Notes: a model not told the origin generated them from the letters alone. A stretch of DNA of 6,253 bases from Lachnoclostridium sp. (GCA_003445895.1 DMCD01000038.1:1-6253); one strand, 5' to 3'; shown: positions 1-5,389, numbered from the stretch's first letter. Made by a program: numbers and translations.

Positions 1-657
1 CTCATCAAGCTTTCGGACGAGCCGGGCTGCGATTTCGGCAAGCATGTAATTCCCTACTGCCATGAGCAGGGCGAGAGAATCTTCGCCTATGAGTTCAACG
101 GCTACTGGAAGGATGTCGGTACTCTGGGATCCTACTGGGAAGCAAACATGGAACTCATTGATATCATTCCGGAATTCAATCTGTATGAGGAATACTGGAA
201 GATCTACACAAAGAGTGACATCATTCCGCCGCAGTATATTTCTGCCGGTGCGAGTATAGAGCGCAGCATCATCGGAGACGGTACAGAGATCTACGGCCAG
301 GTCGTAAACTCTGTTATCGGCGCCGGGGTGACTGTAGCGGAGGGCGCAGTAGTGCGCGACTCCATCGTTATGAAGGGAAGCACCATCGGAGCCGGGTGCG
401 TGATTGACAAGGCGATTATCGCCGAGGACGTCACCATCGGCGAGGGCACCCAGGTCGGCGTCGGCGAATTTGCCGAGAGCAAGTACGACAAGAAGGTGTA
501 CCACGACACCCTGGCGGTCATCGGAGAGCGTTCCGTTGTGCCTGCCGGAGTGAAGATTGGCCGCAACACCGCTATTTCCGGTGTTACGGAGCTTTCAGAC
601 TATCATGACGGAGAACTCGCAAGCGGAGATTATATTGTAAAGGCAGGTGGCATGTAA
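1..657 (+). CDS. glgC: Glucose-1-phosphate adenylyltransferase (ADP-glucose pyrophosphorylase), C-terminal half
   Basis: This enzyme makes ADP-glucose from ATP and glucose-1-phosphate, the committed step of cytoplasmic glycogen synthesis. The reading frame is open from base 1, so the 5' part lies outside the window; 218 codons are visible, roughly half of a usual GlgC of a little over 400 residues. Seen directly: DFGKHVIP (visible residues 11-18) and GYWKDVGT (34-41), whose Asp corresponds to the conserved metal-binding Asp near the end of the nucleotidyltransferase domain. After a linker, residues about 82-190 form imperfect hexapeptide repeats of a left-handed beta-helix (for example IIGDGTEI, VIGAGVTV, TIGAGCVI, TIGEGTQV). 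The stop codon TAA shares its last A with the glgD start (TAATG), so the two are almost certainly translated together. The N-terminal nucleotide-binding and allosteric residues cannot be judged here. Identity is confident. Confidence 0.96.
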   Translation, partial: LIKLSDEPGCDFGKHVIPYCHEQGERIFAYEFNGYWKDVGTLGSYWEANMELIDIIPEFNLYEEYWKIYTKSDIIPPQYISAGASIERSIIGDGTEIYGQVVNSVIGAGVTVAEGAVVRDSIVMKGSTIGAGCVIDKAIIAEDVTIGEGTQVGVGEFAESKYDKKVYHDTLAVIGERSVVPAGVKIGRNTAISGVTELSDYHDGELASGDYIVKAGGM

Positions 658-1778
658 TGAGAGCAATCGGTATCATATTAGCCGGAGGAAACAGCAAACG
701 AATGAAACAGCTCTCTCAGAAGAGAGCGATTGCTGCTATGCCGATGGCCGGCAGCTATCGCAGCGTCGATTTCGCGCTGAGCAACATGAGCAATTCACAC
801 ATTCAGAGCGTGGCTGTACTGATACAGTATAACTCCCGTTCCCTGCACGAGCACCTGAGTTCCTCCAAATGGTGGGACTTCGGAAGAAAACAGGGCGGAA
901 TGTTTGTATTCACACCAACCATCACTTCGGAGAGCAATGACTGGTACAGAGGCACAGCGGATGCCCTTTACCAGAATCTGGACTATCTGAAGAAGAGTCA
1001 CGAGCCCTATGTTGTCATCGCAAGCGGGGACTGTGTCTACAAGATGGATTACAACAAGGTTCTTGAGTATCACATCGAGAAGAAAGCGGACATCACGATC
1101 GTATGCAAGGATATGGGACCCGAGGAGGATGTTACCCGCTACGGCCTGGTAAAGGTCAATGAATCCGGGCGCGTCACCGACTTCGAGGAGAAGCCGATGG
1201 TAGCGACATCCAGCACAATCTCCTGCGGTATCTATGTCATTCGCAGACGTCAGCTGATCGAGCTTATCGAACGCTGTGCTGCCGAGGATCGGTATGACTT
1301 TGTTACGGACATCCTGGTGCGCTATAAAAACCTCAAGAGAATCTATGCTTACAAGTTGGATACCTATTGGAGCAACATTGCATCTGTAGACGACTACTAC
1401 AGGACAAATATGGACTTCCTGAAGCCTGAAGTGCGGAACTATTTCTTCAGAGAGTATCCGGAAGTTTACACGAAGGTGGATGACCTGCCTCCGGCAAAAT
1501 ATAATCCGGGCGCGTCTGTCAGCAACAGCCTTGTTTCCAGTGGTTGTATCATCAACGGGACGGTTGAGAATTCGGTGCTCTTTAAAAAGGTCTACATCGG
1601 GAACAACTGCGTGATAAAGAATTCAATCATATTGAATGACGTCTATATCGGGGACAACACGGTAATTGAAAACTGTATTGTCGAGAGCAGGGACACCATC
1701 AGAGCAAATACTTCCCATATCGGAACACCGGAGGATCTCAAGATCGTCATTGAGAAGAGCGAGAGATTTACGCTGTAA
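657..1778 (+). CDS. glgD: GlgD, ADP-glucose pyrophosphorylase regulatory-type subunit
   Basis: This is the 373-residue partner of GlgC; in Firmicutes the two form a hetero-oligomer in which GlgD is mainly regulatory. The start is ATG 657, overlapping the glgC stop by one base, with AGGTGG at 645-650 six bases upstream. Residues 1-250 are the nucleotidyltransferase fold: [12 protein letters not shown] (8-19), DFALSN (38-43), GTADALYQN (99-107), [10 protein letters not shown] (123-132) and FEEKP (176-180). Residues about 282-355 are a left-handed beta-helix of hexapeptide repeats. The glycine-rich GGxGxRL loop of GlgC has become GGNSKRM, and the RAKPA segment has become RAIAA (23-27), so the lysine matching E. 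coli Lys42 is Ile25. The Arg (R15), catalytic-type Asp (D125) and glucose-1-phosphate-contacting Lys (K179) positions are kept. These losses are typical of GlgD rather than GlgC and suggest weak or no activity alone. The spoVG gene follows 41 bases later with no terminator between. Confidence 0.95.
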   Translation: MRAIGIILAGGNSKRMKQLSQKRAIAAMPMAGSYRSVDFALSNMSNSHIQSVAVLIQYNSRSLHEHLSSSKWWDFGRKQGGMFVFTPTITSESNDWYRGTADALYQNLDYLKKSHEPYVVIASGDCVYKMDYNKVLEYHIEKKADITIVCKDMGPEEDVTRYGLVKVNESGRVTDFEEKPMVATSSTISCGIYVIRRRQLIELIERCAAEDRYDFVTDILVRYKNLKRIYAYKLDTYWSNIASVDDYYRTNMDFLKPEVRNYFFREYPEVYTKVDDLPPAKYNPGASVSNSLVSSGCIINGTVENSVLFKKVYIGNNCVIKNSIILNDVYIGDNTVIENCIVESRDTIRANTSHIGTPEDLKIVIEKSERFTL

Positions 1779-1819
1779 CTCTCCACTTCCAAATAATACT
1801 AACAGAAGGGGGAGACGAT

Positions 1820-2101
1820 ATGCAGATTACTGACGTTCGTGTCCGAAGAATTGACAAGGAAGGGAAGATGAGAGCGATTGTCTCGGTCACCTTCGACAAC
1901 GAGTTTGTTGTCCATGACATCAAGGTGATTGAAGGCGAGAAGGGCCTGTTTATCGCTATGCCGAGCCGCAAGGCAGCGGATGGGGAGTACAGGGACATTG
2001 CTCATCCTATCAACTCTGCCACACGCGATATGATTCAGAATATCATTCTCGCGAAGTACGAAGCAACTGCCTTGGAAGAGATTGAGGCGGAAGCTGAATA
2101 G
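1820..2101 (+). CDS. spoVG: SpoVG family RNA-binding regulator
   Basis: This 93-residue protein has the full SpoVG pattern: TDVRVRRI near the N-terminus, [21 protein letters not shown] (residues about 29-49, the most conserved segment) and [13 protein letters not shown] (57-69), followed by an acidic tail (EEIEAEAE). SpoVG was named for a sporulation and cortex phenotype in Bacillus, but it is widespread in non-spore-formers (Listeria, Staphylococcus, Borrelia), where it acts as a nucleic-acid-binding regulator affecting carbon use, virulence and stress. The start is ATG 1820, preceded by the strong ribosome binding site AAGGGGGAG at 1806-1814. It lies 41 bases after glgD with no terminator between and is followed by a strong hairpin, so it is probably the last gene of a glgC-glgD-spoVG transcript. 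A link to glycogen control is an inference from position only. A weak promoter of its own cannot be excluded. Confidence 0.96.
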   Translation: MQITDVRVRRIDKEGKMRAIVSVTFDNEFVVHDIKVIEGEKGLFIAMPSRKAADGEYRDIAHPINSATRDMIQNIILAKYEATALEEIEAEAE

Positions 2102-2111
2102 TCACTAGACA

Positions 2112-2146
2112 GAAACAACGGGTGCCGTACAGGCGCCCGTTGTTTC
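2112..2146 (+). terminator. Intrinsic terminator after spoVG
   Basis: A 15-bp stem, 2112-2126 with 2132-2146, contains one G-T wobble and a 5-base loop (GTACA). It starts 11 bases after the spoVG stop. The GC-rich upper part (GGGTGCC/GGCGCCC) sits on an A-rich 5' foot and a T-rich 3' foot, and more T-rich sequence follows (GTTTCT). It separates the glgCD-spoVG unit from the hup promoter. The arrangement is classic although the T run is interrupted. Confidence 0.88.
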
Positions 2147-2200
2147 GTTTCTGCCCGGCACCGGAAATGGCAGGATCCCGGTATATAAAGGGCGAATCCG

Positions 2201-2239
2201 AAAAAGTTCCTTGACAAAAGATGCGGTTATATATATAAA
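2201..2239 (+). promoter_or_regulatory. Strong sigma-A type promoter of hup-rqcP
   Basis: The -35 box TTGACA (2211-2216) matches the consensus exactly. The -10 box TATAAA (2234-2239) matches at five of six positions, and the spacer is 17 bp. An A-rich stretch (2200-2205) just upstream of the -35 box could act as a proximal UP element. Transcription is predicted to begin near 2246-2248, giving a leader of about 90 nt before hup. The strength of the match fits the high expression expected for HU. Confidence 0.88.
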
Positions 2240-2251
2240 TAAAAAGTACGC

Positions 2252-2322
2252 GTGAGGCGAAATGCGCTCACAGCTTCCGCGATATGGCGGGCATTGTCTG
2301 TTCAATTATCGCAAACATAATT
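2252..2322 (+). promoter_or_regulatory. Structured 5' leader of hup with three small hairpins
   Basis: Three inverted repeats follow one another in the predicted untranslated leader: GTGAGGCG/CGCTCAC (2252-2259 with 2265-2271, one bulged G), CCGC/GCGG (2277-2280 with 2287-2290) and AATTAT/ATAATT (2304-2309 with 2317-2322). The last ends immediately before the ribosome binding site AGGAGG (2323-2328), leaving that site unpaired. The pairings are seen in the sequence; a role in mRNA stability or translation control is inference. It resembles no riboswitch class I recognise. Confidence 0.45.
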
Positions 2323-2337
2323 AGGAGGAATCATTCG

Positions 2338-2613
2338 ATGAATAAGGCAGAATTTGTAGCAGCTATGGCTGAGAAGGCCGGTCTTTCCAAGAAGGACGCT
2401 GAAAAGGCAGTTAAGGCATTTACTGAGATCGTTTCTGAAGAGCTTGCAAAGGGTGAGAAGATCCAGCTGGTTGGCTTTGGTACCTTCGAGGTAGCAGAGA
2501 GAGCAGCAAGAGAGGGCAGAAACCCGAGAACCGGCGAGAACATGGCTATCGCTGCTTCCAAGACTCCGAAGTTCAAGGCCGGCAAGGCTCTGAAGGATCT
2601 TGTAAACGCATAA
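2338..2613 (+). CDS. hup: HU family DNA-binding protein
   Basis: HU is the dimeric nucleoid protein that bends and compacts DNA. The product has 91 residues, the normal HU length. It begins MNKAEFVAAMAEKAGLSKKD, the helix-turn-helix dimerisation part, and carries the signature GFGTFEVAERAAREGRNPRT (residues 46-65), including the RNP tip of the beta-arm (61-63) whose proline intercalates into DNA. The lysine-rich C-terminal part follows (TPKFKAGKALKDLVNA). ATG 2338 is chosen because AGGAGG (2323-2328) lies nine bases before it and the protein then starts exactly as the family does; an in-frame ATG at 2284 would add an unrelated 18-residue leader overlapping the structured 5' UTR. All four arginines use AGA, and codon choice looks strongly selected, as expected for an abundant protein. 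The gene opens a transcription unit and is followed 13 bases later by rqcP. Confidence 0.97.
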   Translation: MNKAEFVAAMAEKAGLSKKDAEKAVKAFTEIVSEELAKGEKIQLVGFGTFEVAERAAREGRNPRTGENMAIAASKTPKFKAGKALKDLVNA

Positions 2614-2626
2614 TTACGTACAAGAT

Positions 2627-2866
2627 ATGAGACTGGACAAATACTTAAAGGTTTCCAGACTGATTAAACGGAGAACCGTGGCGAATGAAGCCTGCGATGC
2701 AGGCCGCGTACTGGTCAATGAAAAGCCCGCAAGGGCATCCCTGGCCGTCAAGGTCGGAGACATCATTGAGATTCAGTTCGGCACACGGTCCGTGAAGGTA
2801 GAGGTTACGGATATCGCGGAGACGGTCCGGAAGGACGACGCGAAGGAGATGTACCGGTACCTGTAA
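2627..2866 (+). CDS. rqcP: RqcP-like S4-domain protein (YabO family)
   Basis: This is a 79-residue protein that is almost entirely one S4 RNA-binding fold. It begins MRLDKYLKVSRLIKRRTVAN, very close to Bacillus RqcP (formerly YabO), and continues through the GRVLVN turn (26-31) and VGDIIEIQFG (43-52). RqcP binds the 50S subunit with RqcH and tRNA during poly-alanine tailing of peptides stuck on split ribosomes. The conserved N-terminal Arg2, Asp4 and Arg16 are present. The related Hsp15 (HslR) is an alternative name, but the short length and Firmicutes context favour RqcP. The only plausible start is ATG 2627, yet no good ribosome binding site precedes it (TACGTACAAGAT), so translation may depend on ribosomes finishing hup 13 bases upstream. 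In Bacillus the next genes would be yabP and yabQ; here a terminator follows at once. Confidence 0.9.
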   Translation: MRLDKYLKVSRLIKRRTVANEACDAGRVLVNEKPARASLAVKVGDIIEIQFGTRSVKVEVTDIAETVRKDDAKEMYRYL

Positions 2867-2870
2867 AAGA

Positions 2871-2904
2871 CAAAGAGGGCGCTGCGCAGGCAGCGCCCTC
2901 TTTG
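2871..2904 (+). terminator. Intrinsic terminator after rqcP, possibly bidirectional
   Basis: A perfect 15-bp stem pairs 2871-2885 with 2890-2904 around a 4-base loop (GCAG), four bases after the rqcP stop. The stem runs from an AAAGAGGG foot to a GC-only top. The + strand lacks a long T run beyond the TTT in the stem itself, whereas on the - strand the stem is followed by TCTTTT. Termination on + is therefore likely but may be incomplete. Part of the stem can pair alternatively with 2935-2946. Confidence 0.8.
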
Positions 2905-2946
2905 CGCATAAGGGCCGGAGAGCGGCCGCCGGGCCTGCCTGCGCAG
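2882..2946. repeat. 12-bp inverted repeat spanning the terminator top and downstream DNA
   Basis: CTGCGCAGGCAG (2882-2893) covers the end of the 5' arm, the loop and the start of the 3' arm of the rqcP terminator. Its exact reverse complement, CTGCCTGCGCAG, lies at 2935-2946. Between them is a small GC hairpin, GGCCG/CGGCC (2913-2917 with 2923-2927, loop GAGAG). The match is seen directly; any function is inference. Confidence 0.6.
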
Positions 2947-2979
2947 ACATGCAGCGTTCCGATTGTAAGAAATCCTTAA

Positions 2980-3008
2980 TTGCATTGTCCCTCGGGATAT
3001 TTTATTAT
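2980..3008 (+). promoter_or_regulatory. Candidate promoter of divIC (and possibly tilS-hpt-ftsH)
   Basis: The -10 box TATTAT (3003-3008) matches the consensus at five of six positions. The -35 box TTGCAT (2980-2985) keeps the TTG but only three of six bases, at a 17-bp spacing. The DNA is clearly AT-rich here after the GC-rich stretch 2911-2946. Transcription would start near 3015, at the edge of the palindrome 3016-3027. The terminator upstream and the lack of another candidate before divIC support a promoter in this interval, but the exact boxes are uncertain. Confidence 0.5.
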
Positions 3009-3015
3009 AAAAACA

Positions 3016-3027
3016 GCACGATCGTGC
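3016..3027. repeat. Perfect 12-bp palindrome, possible operator before divIC
   Basis: GCACGATCGTGC is its own exact reverse complement. It lies eight bases after the proposed -10 box, overlapping the predicted transcription start, and 34 bases before the divIC start codon. The position suits a repressor site; no known binding consensus is recognised, so the regulatory role is inference. Confidence 0.45.
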
Positions 3028-3045
3028 GAGGCATCTATGCCGAAG

Positions 3046-3051
3046 AAGGGG
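3046..3051 (+). promoter_or_regulatory. Ribosome binding site fixing the divIC GTG start
   Basis: AAGGGG lies nine bases before GTG 3061. In-frame ATG codons at 2980, 3037 and 3052 are less suitable: 2980 lies upstream of the proposed -10 box, 3052 directly abuts this site, and 3037 has only a weak GAGG. Confidence 0.6.
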
Positions 3052-3060
3052 ATGAGAGCT

Positions 3061-3381
3061 GTGTCAGAACGCAGACAGAAAAAAAAGAAGAAAGAAAACC
3101 TGAACAACAGGCTGGCGCTGATCGGCATTACCCTGGTCGTATTGAGCCTGGCCGTGACAGTCCAGGTAAAGGGCAATGAGCTGCGCAGAGCGGAAAAGCA
3201 GCTGATTATCCAGGAACAGAACCTGGAAGCGCAGGTGAAGGCGGAGGAAGAACGGGCCGCCCGGCTGGAAGAGCAGCGCGTATATGTGCAGACGAAGGAA
3301 TATATCGAGAAGGTGGCAAAGGAGAAGCTGGGTCTGGTGAACCGGGGCGAGGTTATCCTGAAGCCTTCGGAAAAGCAGTAG
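3061..3381 (+). CDS. divIC: Septum formation initiator, DivIC/FtsB family
   Basis: This is a 106-residue single-pass membrane protein of the cell-division complex, which with FtsL and DivIB/FtsQ links septal peptidoglycan synthesis to the Z-ring. The order of parts is typical: a very basic cytoplasmic N-terminus (SERRQKKKKKEN), one membrane helix (about residues 18-35, ALIGITLVVLSLAVTVQV), an external coiled coil rich in E, Q, A and K (about 39-75), then the conserved end YIEKVAKEKLGLVNRGEVIL (81-100). GTG 3061 is chosen for the AAGGGG site nine bases upstream and the family-like short N-terminus; ATG 3037 would add eight residues and is the main alternative. In Bacillus the gene is flanked by yabQ and yabR-spoIIE; here rqcP precedes it after a terminator and tilS follows after a hairpin. 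Identity is good; DivIC versus FtsB is only naming. Confidence 0.9.
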   Translation: MSERRQKKKKKENLNNRLALIGITLVVLSLAVTVQVKGNELRRAEKQLIIQEQNLEAQVKAEEERAARLEEQRVYVQTKEYIEKVAKEKLGLVNRGEVILKPSEKQ

Positions 3382-3402
3382 AAATGCGATAAAAGAAAGA
3401 AC

Positions 3403-3441
3403 ATGTACTCCGGTGGCGGTGTTTTCCGCACCGGAGTACAT
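3403..3441 (+). terminator. Hairpin between divIC and tilS, terminator or attenuator
   Basis: A perfect 13-bp stem (3403-3415 with 3429-3441) continues past a bulged G into CGG/CCG (3417-3419 with 3426-3428), with the 6-base loop TGTTTT. It is preceded by the A-rich run 3391-3401 and followed by TTTGTATC, so it has terminator character, with a short T run. Its 3' arm ends only eight bases before the tilS ribosome binding site and no separate tilS promoter is apparent, so partial termination or mRNA processing is more likely than a full stop. Confidence 0.65.
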
Positions 3442-3459
3442 TTGTATCAGGGAGGTCTG

Positions 3460-4869
3460 ATGACAGGCAGGGACCGGATGACGGAACGGGTGCGTTCCTA
3501 TATGGAAAAATGGAATATGACAGAGCCGGGGGATACGGTTATCCTCGGACTTTCGGGCGGGGCCGATTCGGCGGCCCTGTTTGCGGTGCTGCTTGAACTG
3601 AAGGACGCGATGGGATTCGCGCTCCGGGCAGTGCATGTGCACCACGGCCTGCGGGGTTCTGAGGCGGACAGAGACCTGAAGTTTTCCAGGGAGCTCTGTA
3701 AAAGAGCCGGCGTGCCCTTCCTGGCGGAATATATCGATGCTGCCGGGGAGGCAAAGCAGGCGGGACTTTCCGTGGAGGAGGCCGGCCGCATCGCCCGGTA
3801 CAGGATTTTCAGAAGAGAGCTTCTTTCCTGCGGGGGAAAAGGAAAAATCGCGGTGGCCCATCATGCGGACGACCGGGCAGAGACCGTCCTGTTTCATCTC
3901 TTCCGGGGGACAGGCCTCCGGGGGCTGGGCGGAATTTATCCGGTCCAGGGGGATATCATCCGGCCGCTGCTGTCTGTGCAGAAGTCGGAAATTGTGGAAT
4001 TTCTCCGCGAAAGAGGACTCTCCTGGGTGGAAGATGCCACCAACCGGGACCAGGAATATGCGAGAAACTATATCCGGGGAACGATTCTTCCGGGGGTGCA
4101 GGAGCACGTGAATGCCCAAGCCTCAAAAAACATCCTCCGGACCGCCAACTTTGCGGCGGAGGCGGACGGATACTTCCGGCATCAGGCAGAAAAAATGCTC
4201 GACCGGATACCGCCTGTCAGGAAGGAAGGGGCGCTGGCGGCTCTTCCTGCGGAGTCTCTGCTGGCGGAAGAAACCATCCTCCGCGGCTACCTGGTTCGGG
4301 AGATGCTGCTCCGTGCGGGCTGTCCTGCAAAGGATATCACGGCCCGGCATATTGCCGATATCCTGGACCTTGCCGGAAAAAGCACCGGAAAGGAGATTAT
4401 GCTGCCCGGCGGCCTGCTGGCCCGGAAGAGCTACGGGCTGCTGGTGCTTTCTGAGGCTTCGGAGAATGGCGCAGGCGGGGAGGAAGCATCATCCCGGGGA
4501 CTCCCGGAGGATATCGCGGGACGGTTTTCCTTCCGGCTCGTTCCGAGGGCAGAATGCGGGAAAATTCCGGATGCAGAGTATACGAAATGGCTTGATTATG
4601 CTACAATAAAGGATGCTTTATCGATTCGAAGCCGGGAAAAGGGCGACTATATCTGTCTTGCGCCGGGGGTGCGCAAGTCCATTCACCGCTTTATGATCGA
4701 TGAGAAGATACCGGCCGCCGAGCGGGACCGTGTGCCGCTTTTAGCTGACGGAAACCACATTCTCTGGATCGTGGGATACCGGATAAGCTGGGGGTGCCGG
4801 ATAACAGAACAGACAGAAAACGTGCTTCAGGTGTGCTATCAGCCAGAGGGAGGAAAAAACATTGGGTGA
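3460..4869 (+). CDS. tilS: tRNA(Ile)-lysidine synthetase
   Basis: TilS attaches lysine to C34 of the tRNA-Ile with CAU anticodon, using ATP, so that it reads AUA instead of AUG; it is essential in most bacteria. The 469-residue product has the full family length. Residues 26-210 are the N-type ATP pyrophosphatase domain: PP-loop LSGGADSAAL (31-40), HVHHGLRGSEADRD (59-72), AHHADDRAETVLFHLFRGTG (133-152), RPLL (168-171) and the ARNYIRGTILP segment (201-211). A helical linker follows, and about 388-460 form the TilS C-terminal tRNA-binding domain (GDYICLAPGVRKSIHRFMID, KIPAAERDRVPLL, WIVGYRISW). ATG 3460 is chosen because GGGAGG (3450-3455) lies just before it; ATG 3478 is possible, while ATG 3403 lies inside the upstream hairpin. 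The coding end overlaps hpt by eight bases. The tilS-hpt-ftsH order is widely conserved in Firmicutes. Confidence 0.96.
   Translation: MTGRDRMTERVRSYMEKWNMTEPGDTVILGLSGGADSAALFAVLLELKDAMGFALRAVHVHHGLRGSEADRDLKFSRELCKRAGVPFLAEYIDAAGEAKQAGLSVEEAGRIARYRIFRRELLSCGGKGKIAVAHHADDRAETVLFHLFRGTGLRGLGGIYPVQGDIIRPLLSVQKSEIVEFLRERGLSWVEDATNRDQEYARNYIRGTILPGVQEHVNAQASKNILRTANFAAEADGYFRHQAEKMLDRIPPVRKEGALAALPAESLLAEETILRGYLVREMLLRAGCPAKDITARHIADILDLAGKSTGKEIMLPGGLLARKSYGLLVLSEASENGAGGEEASSRGLPEDIAGRFSFRLVPRAECGKIPDAEYTKWLDYATIKDALSIRSREKGDYICLAPGVRKSIHRFMIDEKIPAAERDRVPLLADGNHILWIVGYRISWGCRITEQTENVLQVCYQPEGGKNIG
4847..4853 (+). promoter_or_regulatory. Ribosome binding site fixing the hpt TTG start
   Basis: AGGGAGG lies inside the 3' end of tilS, eight bases before TTG 4862. 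The first in-frame ATG (4922) would remove about 20 residues that match the family's N-terminus, so TTG is the real start. Confidence 0.8.
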
Positions 4870-5389
4870 GAGAATCAGAGTATTGCTGACAGAGGAAGAG
4901 GTTGACCAGAAGATCCGGGAGATGGCGGATCAGATCAATGAGGTATACGGAGATGAGCCGATTCACCTCATCTGTGTGCTCAAGGGAGGCGTATTCTTTA
5001 CCTGTGAGCTGGCAAAGTATCTGAAGGGACCGGTTTCCATGGACTTCATGTCCGTGTCCAGCTACGGATCCGGAACGACAACCAGCGGCATCGTGAAGAT
5101 CATCAAGGACCTGGATGAGCCGATCGAGGGCAAGAACGTGCTGATCTGCGAGGATATCGTGGATACCGGCCGGACGCTGGCATATCTCATCGAGATCCTG
5201 AAGCAGAGAAAACCGAAGGATATAAAGATCTGCACGCTCCTGACCAAGCCCGAACGCCGGGAGAAGGCGCTGGAAGCAGACTATGTCTGTTTCTCCATCC
5301 CGAACAAGTTCGTGGTGGGCTACGGTCTGGATTACGACCAGAAATACAGAAATCTTCCTTATATCGGCGTTGTCGAATTTGACGACTGA
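4862..5389 (+). CDS. hpt: Hypoxanthine phosphoribosyltransferase
   Basis: This cytoplasmic purine-salvage enzyme converts hypoxanthine (often also guanine) and PRPP to the nucleotide. The product is 175 residues, normal for bacterial HPRT. Motifs in order: the N-terminal [20 protein letters not shown] (5-24), VLKGGVFF (39-46, pyrophosphate-binding loop), [11 protein letters not shown] (66-76, flexible loop), the PRPP signature [16 protein letters not shown] (95-110) with the paired acidic residues, and the base-recognition end [20 protein letters not shown] (146-165). The TTG start at 4862 overlaps the last eight bases of tilS and has a strong ribosome binding site at 4847-4853, so translation is probably coupled to tilS. 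The ftsH gene follows 29 bases later without a terminator. In Bacillus, HprT and TilS have been reported to act together on ftsH expression; whether that applies here is unknown. Confidence 0.97.
   Translation: MGERIRVLLTEEEVDQKIREMADQINEVYGDEPIHLICVLKGGVFFTCELAKYLKGPVSMDFMSVSSYGSGTTTSGIVKIIKDLDEPIEGKNVLICEDIVDTGRTLAYLIEILKQRKPKDIKICTLLTKPERREKALEADYVCFSIPNKFVVGYGLDYDQKYRNLPYIGVVEFDD

Noticed and set aside
1762..1799. A possible sigma-A (TTTACG...AATAAT) or sigma-H promoter just before spoVG.
   Set aside because: The sigma-A pair needs a 19-bp spacer and a poor -35 box. The AGATTT stretch resembles part of a sigma-H -35 element but no matching -10 element follows at the right distance.
2147..2200. 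Intergenic stretch between the spoVG terminator and the hup promoter, with a TATAAA at 2184-2189.
   Set aside because: No -35 box lies at a suitable distance from this TATAAA and no gene or convincing repeat is visible; only the promoter at 2211-2239 is supported.
2035..2305. Short - strand frames over the spoVG-hup intergenic region.
   Set aside because: They run through a clear terminator and a consensus promoter and show no recognisable protein features.
2284..2337. Earlier in-frame ATG that would lengthen HU by 18 residues.
   Set aside because: HU proteins start at the later Met, which has a perfect AGGAGG nine bases upstream; the earlier stretch lies in the structured leader.
2949..3179. 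A 76-codon + strand frame across the rqcP-divIC spacer, and an ATG at 2980 extending divIC.
   Set aside because: The first overlaps most of the start of divIC in another frame and has no family resemblance. The second would begin at the proposed -35 box and lacks a ribosome binding site.
3403..3459. ATG 3403 as the tilS start.
   Set aside because: It is the first base triplet of the 13-bp hairpin stem, and the much better GGGAGG-supported ATG at 3460 gives a normal TilS N-terminus.
3064..4119. A 351-codon open frame on the - strand opposite divIC and tilS.
   Set aside because: It lies opposite two well-recognised genes, its translation is rich in H, Q, R and P with no recognisable domain, and it arises from the GC-rich codon pattern of the real genes.
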